DNA of 64,000 nucleotides from Plutella xylostella (GCF_932276165.1 NC_063986.1:1810501-1874500); one strand, 5' to 3'; positions 9,731-22,196 are shown, numbered from the stretch's first letter. Numbers and translations: made by a program. The notes: a model not told the origin generated them from the sequence alone.

Positions 9731-11637
9731 AAAGGAAATGCCGCAGTCAAAGATGTTTTAATACGAACTTGATGGAGTGTCTGTGAAAAAGACAAATTGG
9801 CGTCTCGACAAATAACATCCCACAACTCACACTTAGCTCTTATTTTGGATTAGTTCGGTTAGAAGATTTGTTACTCTATTTTAATTGGTGCAATGAAAAT
9901 CATTAGATTGAACTTACAACGGTTGACTGTAAACAATATGCCGATAGTTTTTTTTTTGTATGTGTCACCATCTTATTCGTATATTTTAAATCTAAGACCG
10001 CAGCACTTTAGTATTTTTTCTAGCCGTCAAGTAAGTATTTTCTAGAATTACCGTTTTAATATACTTCGGGTTAAGTATTTCAAATAAAGCTTGTTCATAT
10101 TTCAACTCGGATTTGATTTAATTTGAAATTGTAAATTCTTGTAAGATATTTGAAACCTTTTCAGAACTATCATTACCAACACAGTACACGATGTATGTGT
10201 ATTGAGCTTCAAAAAGATGCATTCAAATCAGTCTATCTGAACCAACGTGCCAACAGATAACACCCCTCATTTTCGTTGTCAGAGGTTAAAAACCATATTG
10301 GTTATATTTTATTATACTTTAACACAATAAAAGTTCCACGCTGCAATCAACCTGCCAAATCTGGCCGTAAATTTAAGTGTATGAATCCACCGAAAAAATG
10401 CCTGAAATTTCATAGAAATTCCAGCTGGCTTCCCCAACACTGATAAAAATTCCACGGACTCTCCGAATTGCTTTGGTAACTAAACAATGGGTGATAAGAT
10501 TCTAATCTCAATTACAATAATAAGCGTTAACTATAGTGCAACGATAGTGCTACTTTATACAGATTAATAACGATTAAGGTGTAAAAAGCATTCCGTTTTC
10601 CACTCCCCAATATAAATATAAGACTATGTATTTCCAATATGTAACGACTCGAAGACATTAACATGAGTAATAGGCCCCGTTAGACCAATTTATATACCAT
10701 CCAGATACACTCTCATATTTCCTTCATCCACAAAATCGGCTTACAAACCGAATACTTCAATGCCAATTAGCAGATGAAAGATATATGTATAGCAGAGATA
10801 GTATCGTATTGAAACGTAAAGCATTCGGATTAGCAAGTTTGCATTCGTATAAACTGAACAATATTCCGACATTCGAAGCAAAACTCTAGGAATTTCGTCC
10901 GAATCTTTCTTTGATCCCTTTCGGAGAACTAAAGTTCATAATCCAGGTGATAGTAAGCGAAGCTGTACTATGAATTATATTGTATACTTATCACAAAAAT
11001 GGGCTTAGCCTTTTTATACATATTAAAATATTATTTGATCGAGTGGGTCAGCTCACTATCAAAGTTTTCAACTGACCTTAGTCACCTTGAGTAAGGAATT
11101 AGGATGCTTTGACAACAAGATATCGTACTATGTACAAAAACTAGTTTTCAGTTATTATTTATTATTACAGTCCAAAACAAGCGTTAATAACTAAACAACC
11201 TCAACAAAACAACATAATATTACATCTCACCAGAGGATCCAAACGTAACGGATACGCCCAACATATAGTTTCCTCTAATGGAGCCATACAGTACCTATAT
11301 ATCAGCTTCTTTGATGTCGAGACAGAAGGATATTCCACTACGTCTTGGCTTGTCTGTTCAGATTAGGAATCTAATAGGCTGGTTACGGGAGCGTTCGCCG
11401 CATAGCCGGGCTAACTCGAGGCAATGTAATTACAATGGCATGGATGAGATGGTCAATCGAATTACTCGCTCAACATGCGGTTGATGAGTACGTATCATGA
11501 TTACTCCGTAACCACACCGTGTAGATGCTGATGATGACTATGTATACAGGATGGGGCAGAATTGGTGTAATTTTGAACAACTTTATTTTTTTGTCTTTTG
11601 GAAATTCCCCATTTTGATATTACTATCTATATTTTTA
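9731..11637. other. No feature seen
   Basis: Both strands were scanned. Short frames at 11278-11484 and elsewhere lack domains, and no inverted ends or known repeat were noticed. Confidence 0.4.
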
Positions 11638-11705
11638 TAGCATTAATACCACCCTTTGTACACTTATGTTTAAATGTGTGTAAAAAATAAAGTTATAAAT
11701 ACCCA
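11638..11705 (+). mobile_element. LINE 3' tail, 'ccaccctttgtacactta' family
   Basis: It reads agcattaa.accaccctttgtacacttatg followed by a short AT tract and AATAAA-like signal. The same tail occurs at 31969-32070, 33750-33833 (minus), 38370-38442 and 45895-45975. This is the pattern of 5'-truncated copies of one non-LTR element. Confidence 0.6.
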
Positions 11706-12756
11706 ATATTTATCATGTCTTATCATAATTAAAAAGAAGTATCCTAACTCTGCTGAGTTTGGCTGTAACCGGTACCACATAATTTCTATTACAGGATATA
11801 TTTCAGGTAATGCGTCCGACGCCATTTCTCCGATGTTACGAAGTCGTGAAAGATTGAGGGTCGAGTCGTGATCCCAGCTAGTGTTATCAAATCGATACCT
11901 ACTTCATAGTGTTGATAGTTTTCATTCTATGACAATCATAATCGTACATGAGCAAGCGTTAGTTTAGTATGAAACAATATAGACGGTGAAGGTTTTTAGT
12001 TTAGCTAAATAATCATACCTTTTACCTAATTTTAGGAGTTGACTCTCGAGAAACTACATTATATTATCGATTGTACCTTGAATAGTCAACAATTTAGCCT
12101 ACGAAACATAACGCGAGAATGAAGAAAAAACCTAAGGTAATTATAATTTATGTGACGCTTCTCTACAGTGCATTATGAAACCGGCTATGAAATGTTAGAC
12201 GTCCGTTTAACAAGAAGCTAAACAGATGACAAAACTCTGCTAATATGTGGACCTGAGGCCTACAGAGAAATGTATGCGGGAGGCAAACAAATTGTTACAA
12301 ACGCGGTGCTCTGTGGATATTAAATTCTTTTGCTTTTGTTCATCTCGCTTCGTTTATTTTGTTTACAATTTGCGGGAAATTTCTGACATTATTCAACTTT
12401 TCTTCGCAATTGTTGGATTTAAGAGTACCTCGGCTTTGAATGTTTGCGCTGGAAATAATTCCGTTCTGAATTGGTTCGGATCGAGAGTAATATTTGCACT
12501 CTTTGTCTGCTCATTGATATTCGTATTATTAAAATGGAAGTACTCACAGTACCTAATAATAATATTATTTGATTTGCAAACAGAAACTGAGATTTGCTTA
12601 TTTATTTACACCACGAAGATAACTTAAGACATAGTGACAAAATACCTAGATACGTGTACTTATACACACGTAGCTATCTACCACAAATTGTTCACAATAA
12701 TGTTATTCCACTTCAGAAACTTCACTAATGTTGTTGAGAAGCAAAATATTAAATAG
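11706..12756. other. AT-rich stretch with a 126-codon frame of doubtful reality
   Basis: The frame 12247-12627 (plus) is cysteine-, phenylalanine- and isoleucine-rich, with one hydrophobic stretch, but has no recognisable domain. Upstream context and codon use do not support a gene, so it is not called as one. Confidence 0.35.
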
Positions 12757-13843
12757 TTTGAATGAGTCATTCGTCAAGTCGCGCGCCTTAGACTCGCGCG
12801 CCACGCGCGAGTTGCCCCTACCGTATTTACCTACTTTTTTTGTCGTCAACTCGCTCGACTGTGAAAATATGTAGAGTCAGCCACAAAAGTTATAATTTAC
12901 GAGTATTATGCTTAAGGTAACTACCTACTTAAAATGTATAGGGTATTTTATAGGACTTTACTTTAAAATAAAATCAGTAGTTAATCTCGCTTGGCAAACT
13001 GTTCTCTTCGAACACCTCCAAACACAGGACCCATTTTTACTTGTTTGGTCTTTGTTGTATTTATAACCTGCACGAAGCAGTACCGACTTTCCTCGCTGGG
13101 ATGTTATGATTTCATGTACAGTTTTATTACTAGATGGACTTGCTTGCGATGAACTTCCTTGAAGTAATTGTTACAGTTAGGTCTGTCTCTTTGACCAATG
13201 AAATAAACGAAATTTGTTTTAAATTTTAGTGCCATTTCTATATTTAATATAACGGTAACACAACGAAAACGTAACACTGTGTTTATATTACAGCAAAGTA
13301 GACTTGGTAATATAGTAAAGTTAATTTATTATAGGCTTACCCCCACAATACATCAAAATCAGTAAAAACTGCCACATTTTAATATTTTTGCGCTGTACTG
13401 TAGACTGTAAGTAATACACTGTACATCTCTGCTTCGAATTAGGAGTAACACTAAAACGACGTCACTAAAATAATGACGTTTTAACCCTTTAAACCGGTTT
13501 TTGCAACAAAAACTTGAAGGACATAGCTATGACAGGTAAAATTTGCGCACGGGATGAGAGAGATAGACATCCCCTATTGCCTCATTCCGCACTTCCAACA
13601 CAGGCTTTATTGTATCTTTATCCCGAAATCAAAGCATCTACTTTAATGGCGACTGTCTAGTCGGTACCTTCTTATGCTAATCAGCCAGGGAGACAATATT
13701 TAACTATATTTTTTAGTTTTAATTCGTTTGCATCTGACCGTACTTTACACGGGCACGCGAGTTGACGATATAAAAAAACAGAAGATGCCAACTCGCGTGG
13801 CGCGCGACTCTAAGGCGCGCGACTTGACGAACGACTCGTTTGA
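12757..13843. mobile_element. 1.09-kb element with ~100-bp inverted ends
   Basis: 12757-12862 and the complement of 13742-13843 are long inverted repeats. The best block, ttcgtcaagtcgcgcgcctt plus aga, is identical in both. It is followed by c/gtcgcgcgccacgcg, a T-rich stretch and cgtcaactcgc. The ends are very CpG-rich and the interior is ordinary AT-rich DNA. The interior (12863-13741) has no long open frame and no recognisable transposase, but holds a small palindrome around 13450-13480 (aacgacgtcact/aatgacgttt). No clear target duplication was found. Probably a non-autonomous DNA transposon or foldback element. Confidence 0.65.
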
Positions 13844-13865
13844 AGGAGGAGTTGATGAAGGATGA

Positions 13866-13926
13866 ATGATATATATTCTAGATATATCATTTATATATAA
13901 GAATTATATAATGATATATGATATGA
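13866..13926. repeat. Low-complexity ATAT-rich tract
   Basis: Interrupted (AT)n with gatatatcattt/aaatgatatatc-type pairing, lying just outside the long-inverted-repeat element. Confidence 0.6.
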
Positions 13927-14628
13927 ATAGAGCAATAAACTTTTGAAAATCTGATTGTTATGCTTTGTATATTATATACATAGCTTGATTTGGTAAAAAG
14001 CTTCCATTAAGCACTCAGTCGCCAGTAAAAAGAAATATTCGTTTAGAGGTTTAAAAAGACGAGAGTGTACGGTGTATGCACACAATTTTACAAGCTTATA
14101 TGCCGACAAGGCCGTTTCACGTCAGGCGTCAATTTTACGACGATATTCTCATATAATATGAATCCTATGGGAATATTAAATTACCAGCCCGAACGTTGTT
14201 CATGAATTTTGAAATTAATATTTATTGGAGACTCTGCATAATTATTCACGCTTTCTTTGATGTTGGAGTGAAATTAACGAATCAAATTGGCCTTATTATA
14301 CGGAAAATTAAACTGCCTTTGCAGTTGTTTATTTGAAGAATGTATAAATTAATTTCATATGCTTTGTTTTATTATTATGAAATCTTATGCGAGCGAAAGG
14401 CGAGGAGTTTCAAATGGGTTTAATTATTCAATTAAAGTACAAGCTGTATTTCGAATAAAAGAAAAGAAATGAAATAATTGCAATCTATTTTTTATAAAGC
14501 TTAGTAAAATAGCTTAATAGAAAAAGCTGAATAAAAACATTTATTATTCACAGTTATATTTTTATTATCAAAGTGTAACTAATATTTTTATAAAGTTCTT
14601 ATTAATATCTGTTATAAATATCTGTGTT

Positions 14629-14802
14629 TATTTGTTTAAACACAGATATTTGTTCTCGGGTCTTGGATGTGCCCGTAAAATGGCAATAGGCCCGCCCCCT
14701 ATTACATTGGGACTAACATACACTCTGGCGAAAAGTGGGTGCAGCAATGTACCTCTGCCTACCCCGCAAGGGAGTACATTAGTACAAGGCGTGAGTGCGT
14801 GT
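14629..14802 (+). mobile_element. tRNA-derived SINE, 5'-truncated
   Basis: It begins inside the body ('atttgtttaaacacagatat') and lacks the tRNA-like head. It then follows the same body as the copies at 16200 and 27283: gggtcttggatgtgcccg, a GC-rich gcccgccccctattac, gtgggtgcagcaatg, cctctgcctaccccgcaag and aaggcgtgagtg. It carries no promoter boxes. Confidence 0.85.
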
Positions 14803-16199
14803 TTTTAAAGTCCTTATAGTAATTCTTAATTGTTATGTCTACTAATGTTTGAATTTCAGTGCATATAACATGGCATGTGCAAACCCACCCTCTGAACATG
14901 ATCCATCAAAACCTGATTTGACCCTTCTGCGTCTATAAACCTACAAATGTTTTCCATGCTACTCGCAAGGTCTTGAGGCAGTGAAGGTAATCAAATAGAT
15001 TGGCTCCAACTTTTCAACATGATTACTTCGACTTTTTTAATCCATATCGGCAAGGAGGCCCGGCTATGTTGTAGGCCGTAACATTAAATATGGACATGAC
15101 TAAAAAAACTACGAAATAAATTCGTTTCAAACTAAATAAAAAAATATGATAGATATATTTATTAAAAATCCTAGGAAGTGTACGAATGGGACCTCTCCGG
15201 GTCATAATATATACCCATACAATGTAACTTAATTAATGACTGTATAATAAGTCCAGATACTACACATACAAATACACCCATGAAAGCTTTACACTGCTTA
15301 AACCCGCCTTTCATAGAACCGCCCAGCGTATTCATCTAGCAGCAACGTCGCCTTTCACTCAACTACAACCTTTCATACAGGATGCTCTACACTCCACATA
15401 CAGGGGGTTGCCTAACACGGGCGTGTTGCGGTTTTGTTGTTCGTCACAGGTGGGGTTTAATCTTCTAATGGGGTAGTCAGTTGAGTCTGCGGGGGGCTTT
15501 ATAGTGCATCGCTCGCGTTTAGGATTCCGTTGGATGTGAAATGCCTTTATTCTGTGCGGTCGAGAATGTGCGGGTATTGGACAACGTATGGCTTATTTAG
15601 AATACCGGCCGAGTGGAAACAGGGACGAGAAAGGTTTTTGAAAGCATTGTCGACATATCCAGTGTGAGCTGAGTGTGAAATGGGATGAAAATGCGTCACG
15701 TCAGAAATATAAATGAAGAGGATAGTTTAGTGACTAACTATAGTTTTTGTTGATACTTATTATAAAAGACATACACACGTTTTTCTACTTTCACAAATAA
15801 ACATCAATCAAAAATGAAAAATATATGTGTTAATTTAGTTTAAAAACTTAATCAGTACATTTATTAAATAAACACTTCCTCGCGTGCGGTTCCTACGATC
15901 TTATCTCTATAAAATGTTTATGATTTTGTTAGAGTTCTCGGACTCGATCATAGACTTAGTATATACTATGCCAGTATAATTATACTAAGCCTATGGACTA
16001 CATGACCAAAAATACATGACCATATCCTTACAAATCGTAAACGAAAAGACATGTTTACTGACGTTTGGTTGGTGAGTTGGGTTCCGTCTAACATCAAGTT
16101 TAGATCACTCAAGACTCCTCCTACACTTGAAACTGTCGACATATACAACATTATGGAGTAGGGCTACTACGAATTTAAAGTAAGTACCTTAATAACTTG
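14803..16199. other. Non-coding stretch with a mildly GC-rich part
   Basis: 15380-15560 is richer in G and C (acagggggttgcctaacacg) but has no open frame. At 15950-15990, cttagtatatac and ttatactaag form a small hairpin. Minus-strand frames of about 60 codons (15023-15205, 15966-16151) look random. Confidence 0.4.
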
Positions 16200-16508
16200 G
16201 TTAGGGGTAAGGTAGGGGGGACGGCCGAATGGCGTAGTGGGACGGCCGAATGGCGTAGTGGTTAGTGACCCTGACTACTGAGCCGATGGTCCCGGGTTCG
16301 ATTCCCGGCTGGGGCAGATATTTGTTTAAACACAGATATTTGTTCTCGGGTCTTGGATGTGCCCGTAAAATGGCAATAGGCCCGCCCCCTATTACATTGG
16401 GACTAACATAACGCTCTGGCGAAAAGTGGGTGCAGCAATGCACCTCTGCCTACCCCGCAAGGGAGTACATTAGTACAAGGCGTGAGTGTGTGGGTGTTGT
16501 TAGGGGTA
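16200..16508 (+). mobile_element. Full-length tRNA-derived SINE with 10-bp target duplication
   Basis: The tRNA-like head contains a pol III A box (TGGCGTAGTGG) and B box (GGTTCGATTCC), followed by the SINE body described for 14629. The direct repeat GTTAGGGGTA flanks it at 16200-16209 and 16499-16508. The first 21 bp of the head (gacggccgaatggcgtagtg) are duplicated in tandem at 16220-16240 and 16241-16261, giving two A boxes. The minus-strand 80-codon frame across it (containing PQPGIEPGT) is only the antisense of the B box. Confidence 0.9.
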
Positions 16509-17498
16509 GACGAGAATAGGATAGGGGGAGAACATGGAAAAGTTTCAAATTTTTTATGAAATGGCGGTTATCATTATCGTACACAATGTATAACTGTAAT
16601 ACGGCAAAACTAAAAAAAAACAAACTTGTACCCCACCAATTGAGACTAGAATAGTTTTCAGGTCATGACTGTAAATCCTAGAAAATTATGTTAAATATGA
16701 AATATTTTTTTTTTATGACATGATAAACTATCTATTTACTTATACACATTTTGCAAGTACAAAATTAAATCTTTGAAAACATGGTTTTGACAAAAGTTAA
16801 TTTAAGTCATTTTGGTGCCTTCAGATTTACTATCATGGATTGATTCCACTACATAAGCGTAAAAGTATCATCTAACTCCCGAGTTCAGTTGACAAAACTC
16901 ATGGTAGTGACACAGGATGTCTTAGCCAGCACTTTGAGTACGGTTTAAACAGAATTGCACAATGCTCATGTATTTGCTTAGCTAAAAGCAACTTCCTTCA
17001 ATTCTCGTTGTAACGGGCAAAGATGGGGCATGTCTCTTTAGGACTTGAGACAGTCTTTCTTAACTTTCAAAAGACATTTTAAGTATATAAAATCACACAT
17101 TTTAGAAATGTGTGTGTTTTTAAATCATTTTCCTGAAAATTTCATTTCAGTAACGATTTATTAACAAAGATTTTGAAGTGTAGTCAGACATATTTCATGG
17201 TTGGTTTAAAATTTTTGTGTTACAAGAACTTTTAAAATTATTGGAAGGTTTTACTAAATTAGTCTAAGTAATTTCGAAACAGCGCGCACTGTATTAATTC
17301 TCTTACATCTTTAAATCTTAACTTATCAATCTTTTCATTATAAAACTCGCTTATATTATAACAACAATGACTAATAATTATCTAAATCGTTTAATGTAAT
17401 TAATAAAATATAATTTACGCGAGGGCCAAAATGCTTGTCCAAACGAGTCAGCGTCCCTTCTAAACGTCTTCGGATGGCTTAAGTGTTTACAGGGTGTT
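16509..17498. other. No feature seen
   Basis: AT-rich. Only short oligo-T and oligo-A runs were noted; nothing paired or coding. Confidence 0.4.
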
Positions 17499-17507
17499 CC
17501 AGTTTAG

Positions 17508-17545
17508 ATCCCGCATTGGCACTGGATGGCACTGGGAGGCACTAG
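17508..17545 (+). repeat. Short tandem repeat (ggcactggatg)3
   Basis: Three near-identical units of 10-11 bp: ggcactggat, ggcactggga and ggcactaggc. Confidence 0.6.
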
Positions 17546-17598
17546 GCTGGGCTTAAGACTTTCAAAACGATGCCGTTTGGTTTGCGGCCAGCTGTCGT

Positions 17599-17747
17599 AT
17601 CACCACCGACACATTAGCAATTAACAATCCTTAAGCACCATCGCTCCCCTGTCAAACATCTGTCAGATCTATACAAGTTACGTCATAATTGACAAACGAG
17701 CGTCGCTACTTATAGATTATTAAATGCTAATGTACGGTGGTGGTAAC
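17599..17747. mobile_element. Foldback MITE, 'atcaccaccg' ends
   Basis: The left arm atcaccaccgacacattagc (17599 on) pairs with the right arm gctaatgtacggtggtggt (ending about 17746). Total about 148 bp with an unrelated loop. Confidence 0.65.
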
Positions 17748-18263
17748 CCCCCAGGTTTGGGATTTGACTGAACTAAAAGAATCTCAAAGGCATAATATAT
17801 TTTTAGTTCCCGTATATAAAAAAAAACACTGTAGGTACAAAAAAGTCAGCTGAACCAACACATATCTACCTACAATGACATACAGTAGGTATACCTTAGC
17901 ATGTTAAGCTCCAATGAAATTCTTCCTGAGCCGCGATGCCGGAGTTCTGTTTGTGTTTCGACTTTGCTCAGGAACGAAGGCGGAACACGTATGCTCTTGT
18001 TAATAGGAACTTTGGCTAATAAGACAACTTCTGTTTATGTTTGCTCTCCTAGTACTTCTTGCCGATTTTCCTCCTATCTCTAGTAGCTGTTGTATGTTTG
18101 AAACTTTTGAGGTGACGTTGATTTTGTTGATGTATAAGTGCTTCGAATGGTTTTGTTTCTGTAGTTATATAAACTGTATGTCCAGCGCGACACACTCGGC
18201 CAGTCAGCAGTCAGACTTCCTAACTAATCCCTCTACCCTGGTGACAATGCTTCATCCAGAAGG

Positions 18264-18387
18264 GCTAGTACGGGTCGCATTTAAGACGTGACAAGAGTTT
18301 TGTATCGCGCTCACTCACATCGCGCAGCCTCAAGACCGAGCGCGACGGAGAACTCTTGTCACGTCTTAACCGCGCCCTGTGCTACAG
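18264..18387. mobile_element. Foldback MITE, 'cgcatttaagacgtgacaag' family
   Basis: Arms gctagtacgg.tcgcatttaagacgtgac and gtcacgtcttaaccgcgccctgtgctac enclose a loop with gcgctcactcacatcgcgc. A second copy in reverse orientation lies at 40833-40955, and the loop sequence is nearly the same in both. Confidence 0.8.
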
Positions 18388-18471
18388 GGCCAGATCTACC
18401 TAGAGTTTGTCACCGACATAGTAATATAAATTTAAAATACGATTTATAGTTTGCTCTACCTATTACACTTG

Positions 18472-18663
18472 TCCAAAATTAATAATGCACATGCACATCT
18501 TTACACCCAAATCATTAAATCGTAAGAGCCTTAAAAAAACACTTGCATTTTGCACCTTGTTTGAAAGAAATAGGAGTCAATATCATGTGTCACATAATCG
18601 AAAACAACCGATCTGTCAAAGATTTCTATGCGCATTATCAATTTTGGAGCACTGTACTAACTT
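18472..18663. mobile_element. 190-bp MITE, 'tccaaaatt.ataatgc' ends
   Basis: The ends read gtccaaaattaataatgcac (18472 on) and its complement gcattatcaattttggagc (about 18655). The interior (cacataatcgaaaacaacc, gatctgtcaaagatttc) is repeated almost intact, inverted, at 54984-55172. Confidence 0.8.
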
Positions 18664-19584
18664 ACTTCCGTCATAATTGCACCTGAATCAGCGAGTACCC
18701 ACTCACAACGTCCAAAACACGGCTATTAACCGTGTACGTGCAATGCAAATTCCACGAACACTAAACGAGAATTCAATACCGGAATACACTTGCAGTGTGC
18801 CGGCATAGAAATCCTAACTAGGGAAGCAGTTAAAAACGATATATTGTAAAAGTTGTCCGCCCGGAGCGTCGTTGTTGTCGGTATCCGGGCGATGTGCTCG
18901 TTGCGATATTATCGACGGCTGCAGTCGTGCTGTTGCCTTCATTATCCAAGATAATAGACGAAAGAAGCTTTAACATAGGGGAAGAGTTGCCGAAAATACC
19001 TCATAATTTCCTGTGGGTTTATGACCTTTAACACAGAACTGCGTTGCGACGACGCATAAATCTGCGACAATAATCAAGTATTTGCAACTGTCAAAAAACG
19101 CAGTTTTGTGTACAAACCCTACCATGACCCTACCACAAACTTACACGACGTTTTTCAGGGTCCATTAAAACTGACAACAACAGAAACACACGCACACACA
19201 ATAATTTTATTACAGTATTAGACCAACATCAAAAACTGAATTGGAAAAAAGTCATAAGTTTTTTTTTTGTGTTAAAAATTTTCTCAAAACCTAATAAACT
19301 TATTCAGCACAAAAAGGCTGTACCTCCCAACTCAAAGTAATACCAACATTATTGAGGAGTGTATCGGAGAAGGTAAACATTTAAAATGTACCGTGTTTAT
19401 CCGCCATCGGTTGTAGCGAGGATGTTATTATCTGGTCGCTCTACTTTATAACGTTGCAAAATAAAAACTCGCACGGAGAAAATTCTGTGAAGAAAACTTG
19501 TTTTTCTATCGCCACTTCTCGAACGCGCTAAATGGAGTTTTATTTTGCAGTATTAGATTTCTGTTGTGTTAAGAAGTATAAGAT
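18664..19584. other. No feature seen
   Basis: 18860-18930 is somewhat CpG-rich (ggtatccgggcgatgtg) and shares 'cggtatccgggcg' with the GC-rich patch at 34575. No paired ends. Confidence 0.4.
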
Positions 19585-19762
19585 GTACCTATCTGCAATA
19601 TCCATATACACTCAAACATACTTTATAAAAACGTTTTTAATTTGACTCGCTAACCCAAAAACAGGCTGTTCATATTATATAGTACATATATCTGTAATAT
19701 CCCTATACACTCAAAAATACTTTATAAAAACGGTTTTTAATTTCACTCGCTAACCCAAAATC
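19585..19762 (+). repeat. 99-bp tandem duplication
   Basis: 'atatacactcaaacatactt' followed by tataaaaacg and tcgctaacccaaaa recurs with few changes 99 bp later (atctgcaatatcc at 19591, atctgtaatatcc at 19690). Two units, non-coding. Confidence 0.8.
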
Positions 19763-21155
19763 TGTTTTAGTTATAATATCCCAATCGGCCGTCAGGGGGA
19801 ACTGGCGTAGCAAGATTATTGCAATTCCAAACACGATAACGTAATTAGTACCTACTGGGTCCTGAAAATAACAAGCGCGGTACTAGATATAAATCAATTT
19901 AAATTTAACTAGATTATCATTTTAATCACAGTCAAAATTGTCAAAGAAAACATAAATAGTTAGTCACAGTATTGATAGATCAAGTAAGTATCCTCTGAAA
20001 CAAAAACATCTATCATCTGTCCATGAACAAACTCACTCTCCTAAACCAACTTACAGAACCCCTCTTTTCGGTTAAAAAAACCTTTAGAACAACAAAGAGC
20101 GTAGCTATCCACCGCACCGTCCAATTGACTGCCACTACTGCAACCGAACACTAATTGGTCTTAATTCTGCTCTAAAGGTAACAAATTACATCAGGCATAC
20201 CCTTTGTAGATGCACGCTTGGACACCCTTGTTACGTAATTTTGCCGGTTAGCCGTGTCGCATTCTGAATGACTGTGGTTTCACTGTACTTTTCGGAGCGG
20301 TCAAATTAAAACGATTATTCATGTATTTGTATGTATCTTGGTGTACAATAATGTATAACATTCACTATCATTAAGGTGTGTATGGAAATGTAATAAATAG
20401 TGCCTACCTATATTTTAATAGGTATTTCATTATGATTATTATTTAAGTTAATGAAAATTTAACTTTATTCATTGATATTGATATACAATTATTTTTCTCT
20501 TACTATTATTTAAAAAAATTGAGAATAAGTATTAGATAACTCTCAAAACAAACAACATCGAAGGTCTGATGATTAAAATCGACTCATGCTTTGTTAAGAG
20601 CCGCTTAAAAACTTCTCCGTAGATACACTCTACAATGTACAATGTTGCTAAGAGGCTTATTAACTTAAGTTTTCCCAAGAATACTTAAAAGCATCAACTA
20701 GTTAGGAAAAGCGGTAAGTATTGGCAAGAGGGGAGAAAACAACATTTAGAACAGTAAATGGGTGACACTTGAAGATAAATATACTTATAGTTACGTAGCT
20801 TCCCAACTAAGTAATGCCTTATATACAACAAGCTTATAATAGGAAGACAGAGATATGCACAGTGTTTTAAATTGTTTGTAGAGTTCTACAAGTCTATTCA
20901 ATAAATGAATAACATTTTAACAATTTTAAAAATTCTTATTTCAGTGTCAATGATAAAATATTATTTAAAAAACAAAGGTATTTAAACATCCAAACTCATA
21001 AACCTCCGATATTTTCGTTACAGATTCAACTAGCTGACACCGTGAACGAAGACTAGACCTGCATCAAGTATGTATTTACAATTTATCGACTATGTTAAGA
21101 ATTATGAATCGACTCGCAAAATACGAAGATAGCGTTATTGTTATTATTCCTGTAC
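19763..21155. other. No feature seen
   Basis: Plain AT-rich DNA. No inverted ends, coding run or repeat matching the rest of the window was noticed. Confidence 0.4.
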
Positions 21156-21205
21156 ATCATCATCAGCAGCCTATAGTAGTCCACTGTTGGACATTCCAAC
21201 TCCAA
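21156..21205 (+). mobile_element. LINE 3'-end scrap
   Basis: The phrase catcagcagcctatagtagt followed by ccactgttggaca is the common ending of lepidopteran LINEs. A second scrap is at 56985-57025. Confidence 0.5.
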
Positions 21206-22101
21206 ACACAACTGCGAATTCCAAGTCCAATTCCACATGTCTACAAATAATTACAGTGTAATATTTCTGGTTCTCGCCTCATATTATTTACTTTATTTAT
21301 TTTCAGTTCTACCGTTTTTCTTATTCTCACAAACACTTTTCTCCATAAACAGTGTCGGGTAGAAGTTATGGCATATTTCTTTATTTAATCGACAGAGTTC
21401 TTAAGTTAAATGGAAGGTAATGCTTAAGTTGTCTGACAGTCGAGATGGGAACTTTGTATTCACACTTAACTTGCACGTATGAGGTGATATGAGGCATTTT
21501 CTGGCACGAAGTTCTAATATTATAAGGTATCTTATGTTTTATACTACGTTTCTGAGTGAAAAGTTTTATCATGTAAGTAATAATTTCTTGTTATCATTGA
21601 AACGAAAGGTTAAAATCCATTTTAATTATGTTTATTTGCGATGTTAGTTACGGAATTGCTCCATTATAGCGTTTATATAAAAAAAAACTTTATTGCACAA
21701 AAAACAGTTTAGGTAGATAAATTTTCCGTTAGGTACACAAATAATTACACTATAATTTGCACATGTTTTATTTAAGGTATCTTAATTAATAAAGTGGTAC
21801 CAAACTAGGCTTTGCCCGTATCTTGGGGTAGCGTAATTTATGTATTTAAAATAGTTTGAAATAATAAATTTCAAATAGAAATATAAATGGGTGCATCTCT
21901 AGAGCAATTTAAACTAAAAAAATAAACAAATTATCAAAAAAAAACATATTAAGCACATGCTAATCCAGCAGGCATCTAAAGTTAACTGAATGTCCGCACA
22001 GTGTGCGAATTCCTTTCATCACGGGAACAAATAAACGCTTTGACTTTGTCCAGAATACTATGGGAGAAGGACGACAGGCTACACATATTGAGGTTATATT
22101 T
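21206..22101. other. No feature seen
   Basis: A 63-codon minus-strand frame (21381-21572) has no domain. Nothing else was seen. Confidence 0.4.
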
Positions 22102-22196
22102 CGACTTGGTCAATAAAACTATATTAAATAATAGATAGCATCTCGATGATTGGTATTGATATGTATCTATATACTTAATATAGTTTGACTTGGTCG
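22102..22196. mobile_element. Small foldback element
   Basis: gacttggtcaataaaactat..taa..atagata pairs with tatcta..ttaatatagtttgacttggtc. About 90 bp, with imperfect arms. Confidence 0.5.

Noticed and set aside
9498..9731. LTR of the BEL/Pao remnant
   Set aside because: No second copy of this sequence was found in the window and no TG..CA bounded repeat could be fixed, so the LTR was not called.
12247..12627. 126-codon open frame
   Set aside because: The composition is driven by AT-rich DNA, with runs of hydrophobic and aromatic residues. No domain, start context or splice support.
16262..16318. Possible functional tRNA gene
   Set aside because: The boxes are good, but the sequence continues into a repeated SINE body with target-site duplications and another copy exists at 27283, so it is a SINE head.
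16201..16443. 80-codon minus-strand frame with PQPGIEPGT, also seen at 27349-27558
   Set aside because: It is the antisense of a SINE's tRNA-like B box. The same peptide appears wherever the SINE lies, so it is not a gene.
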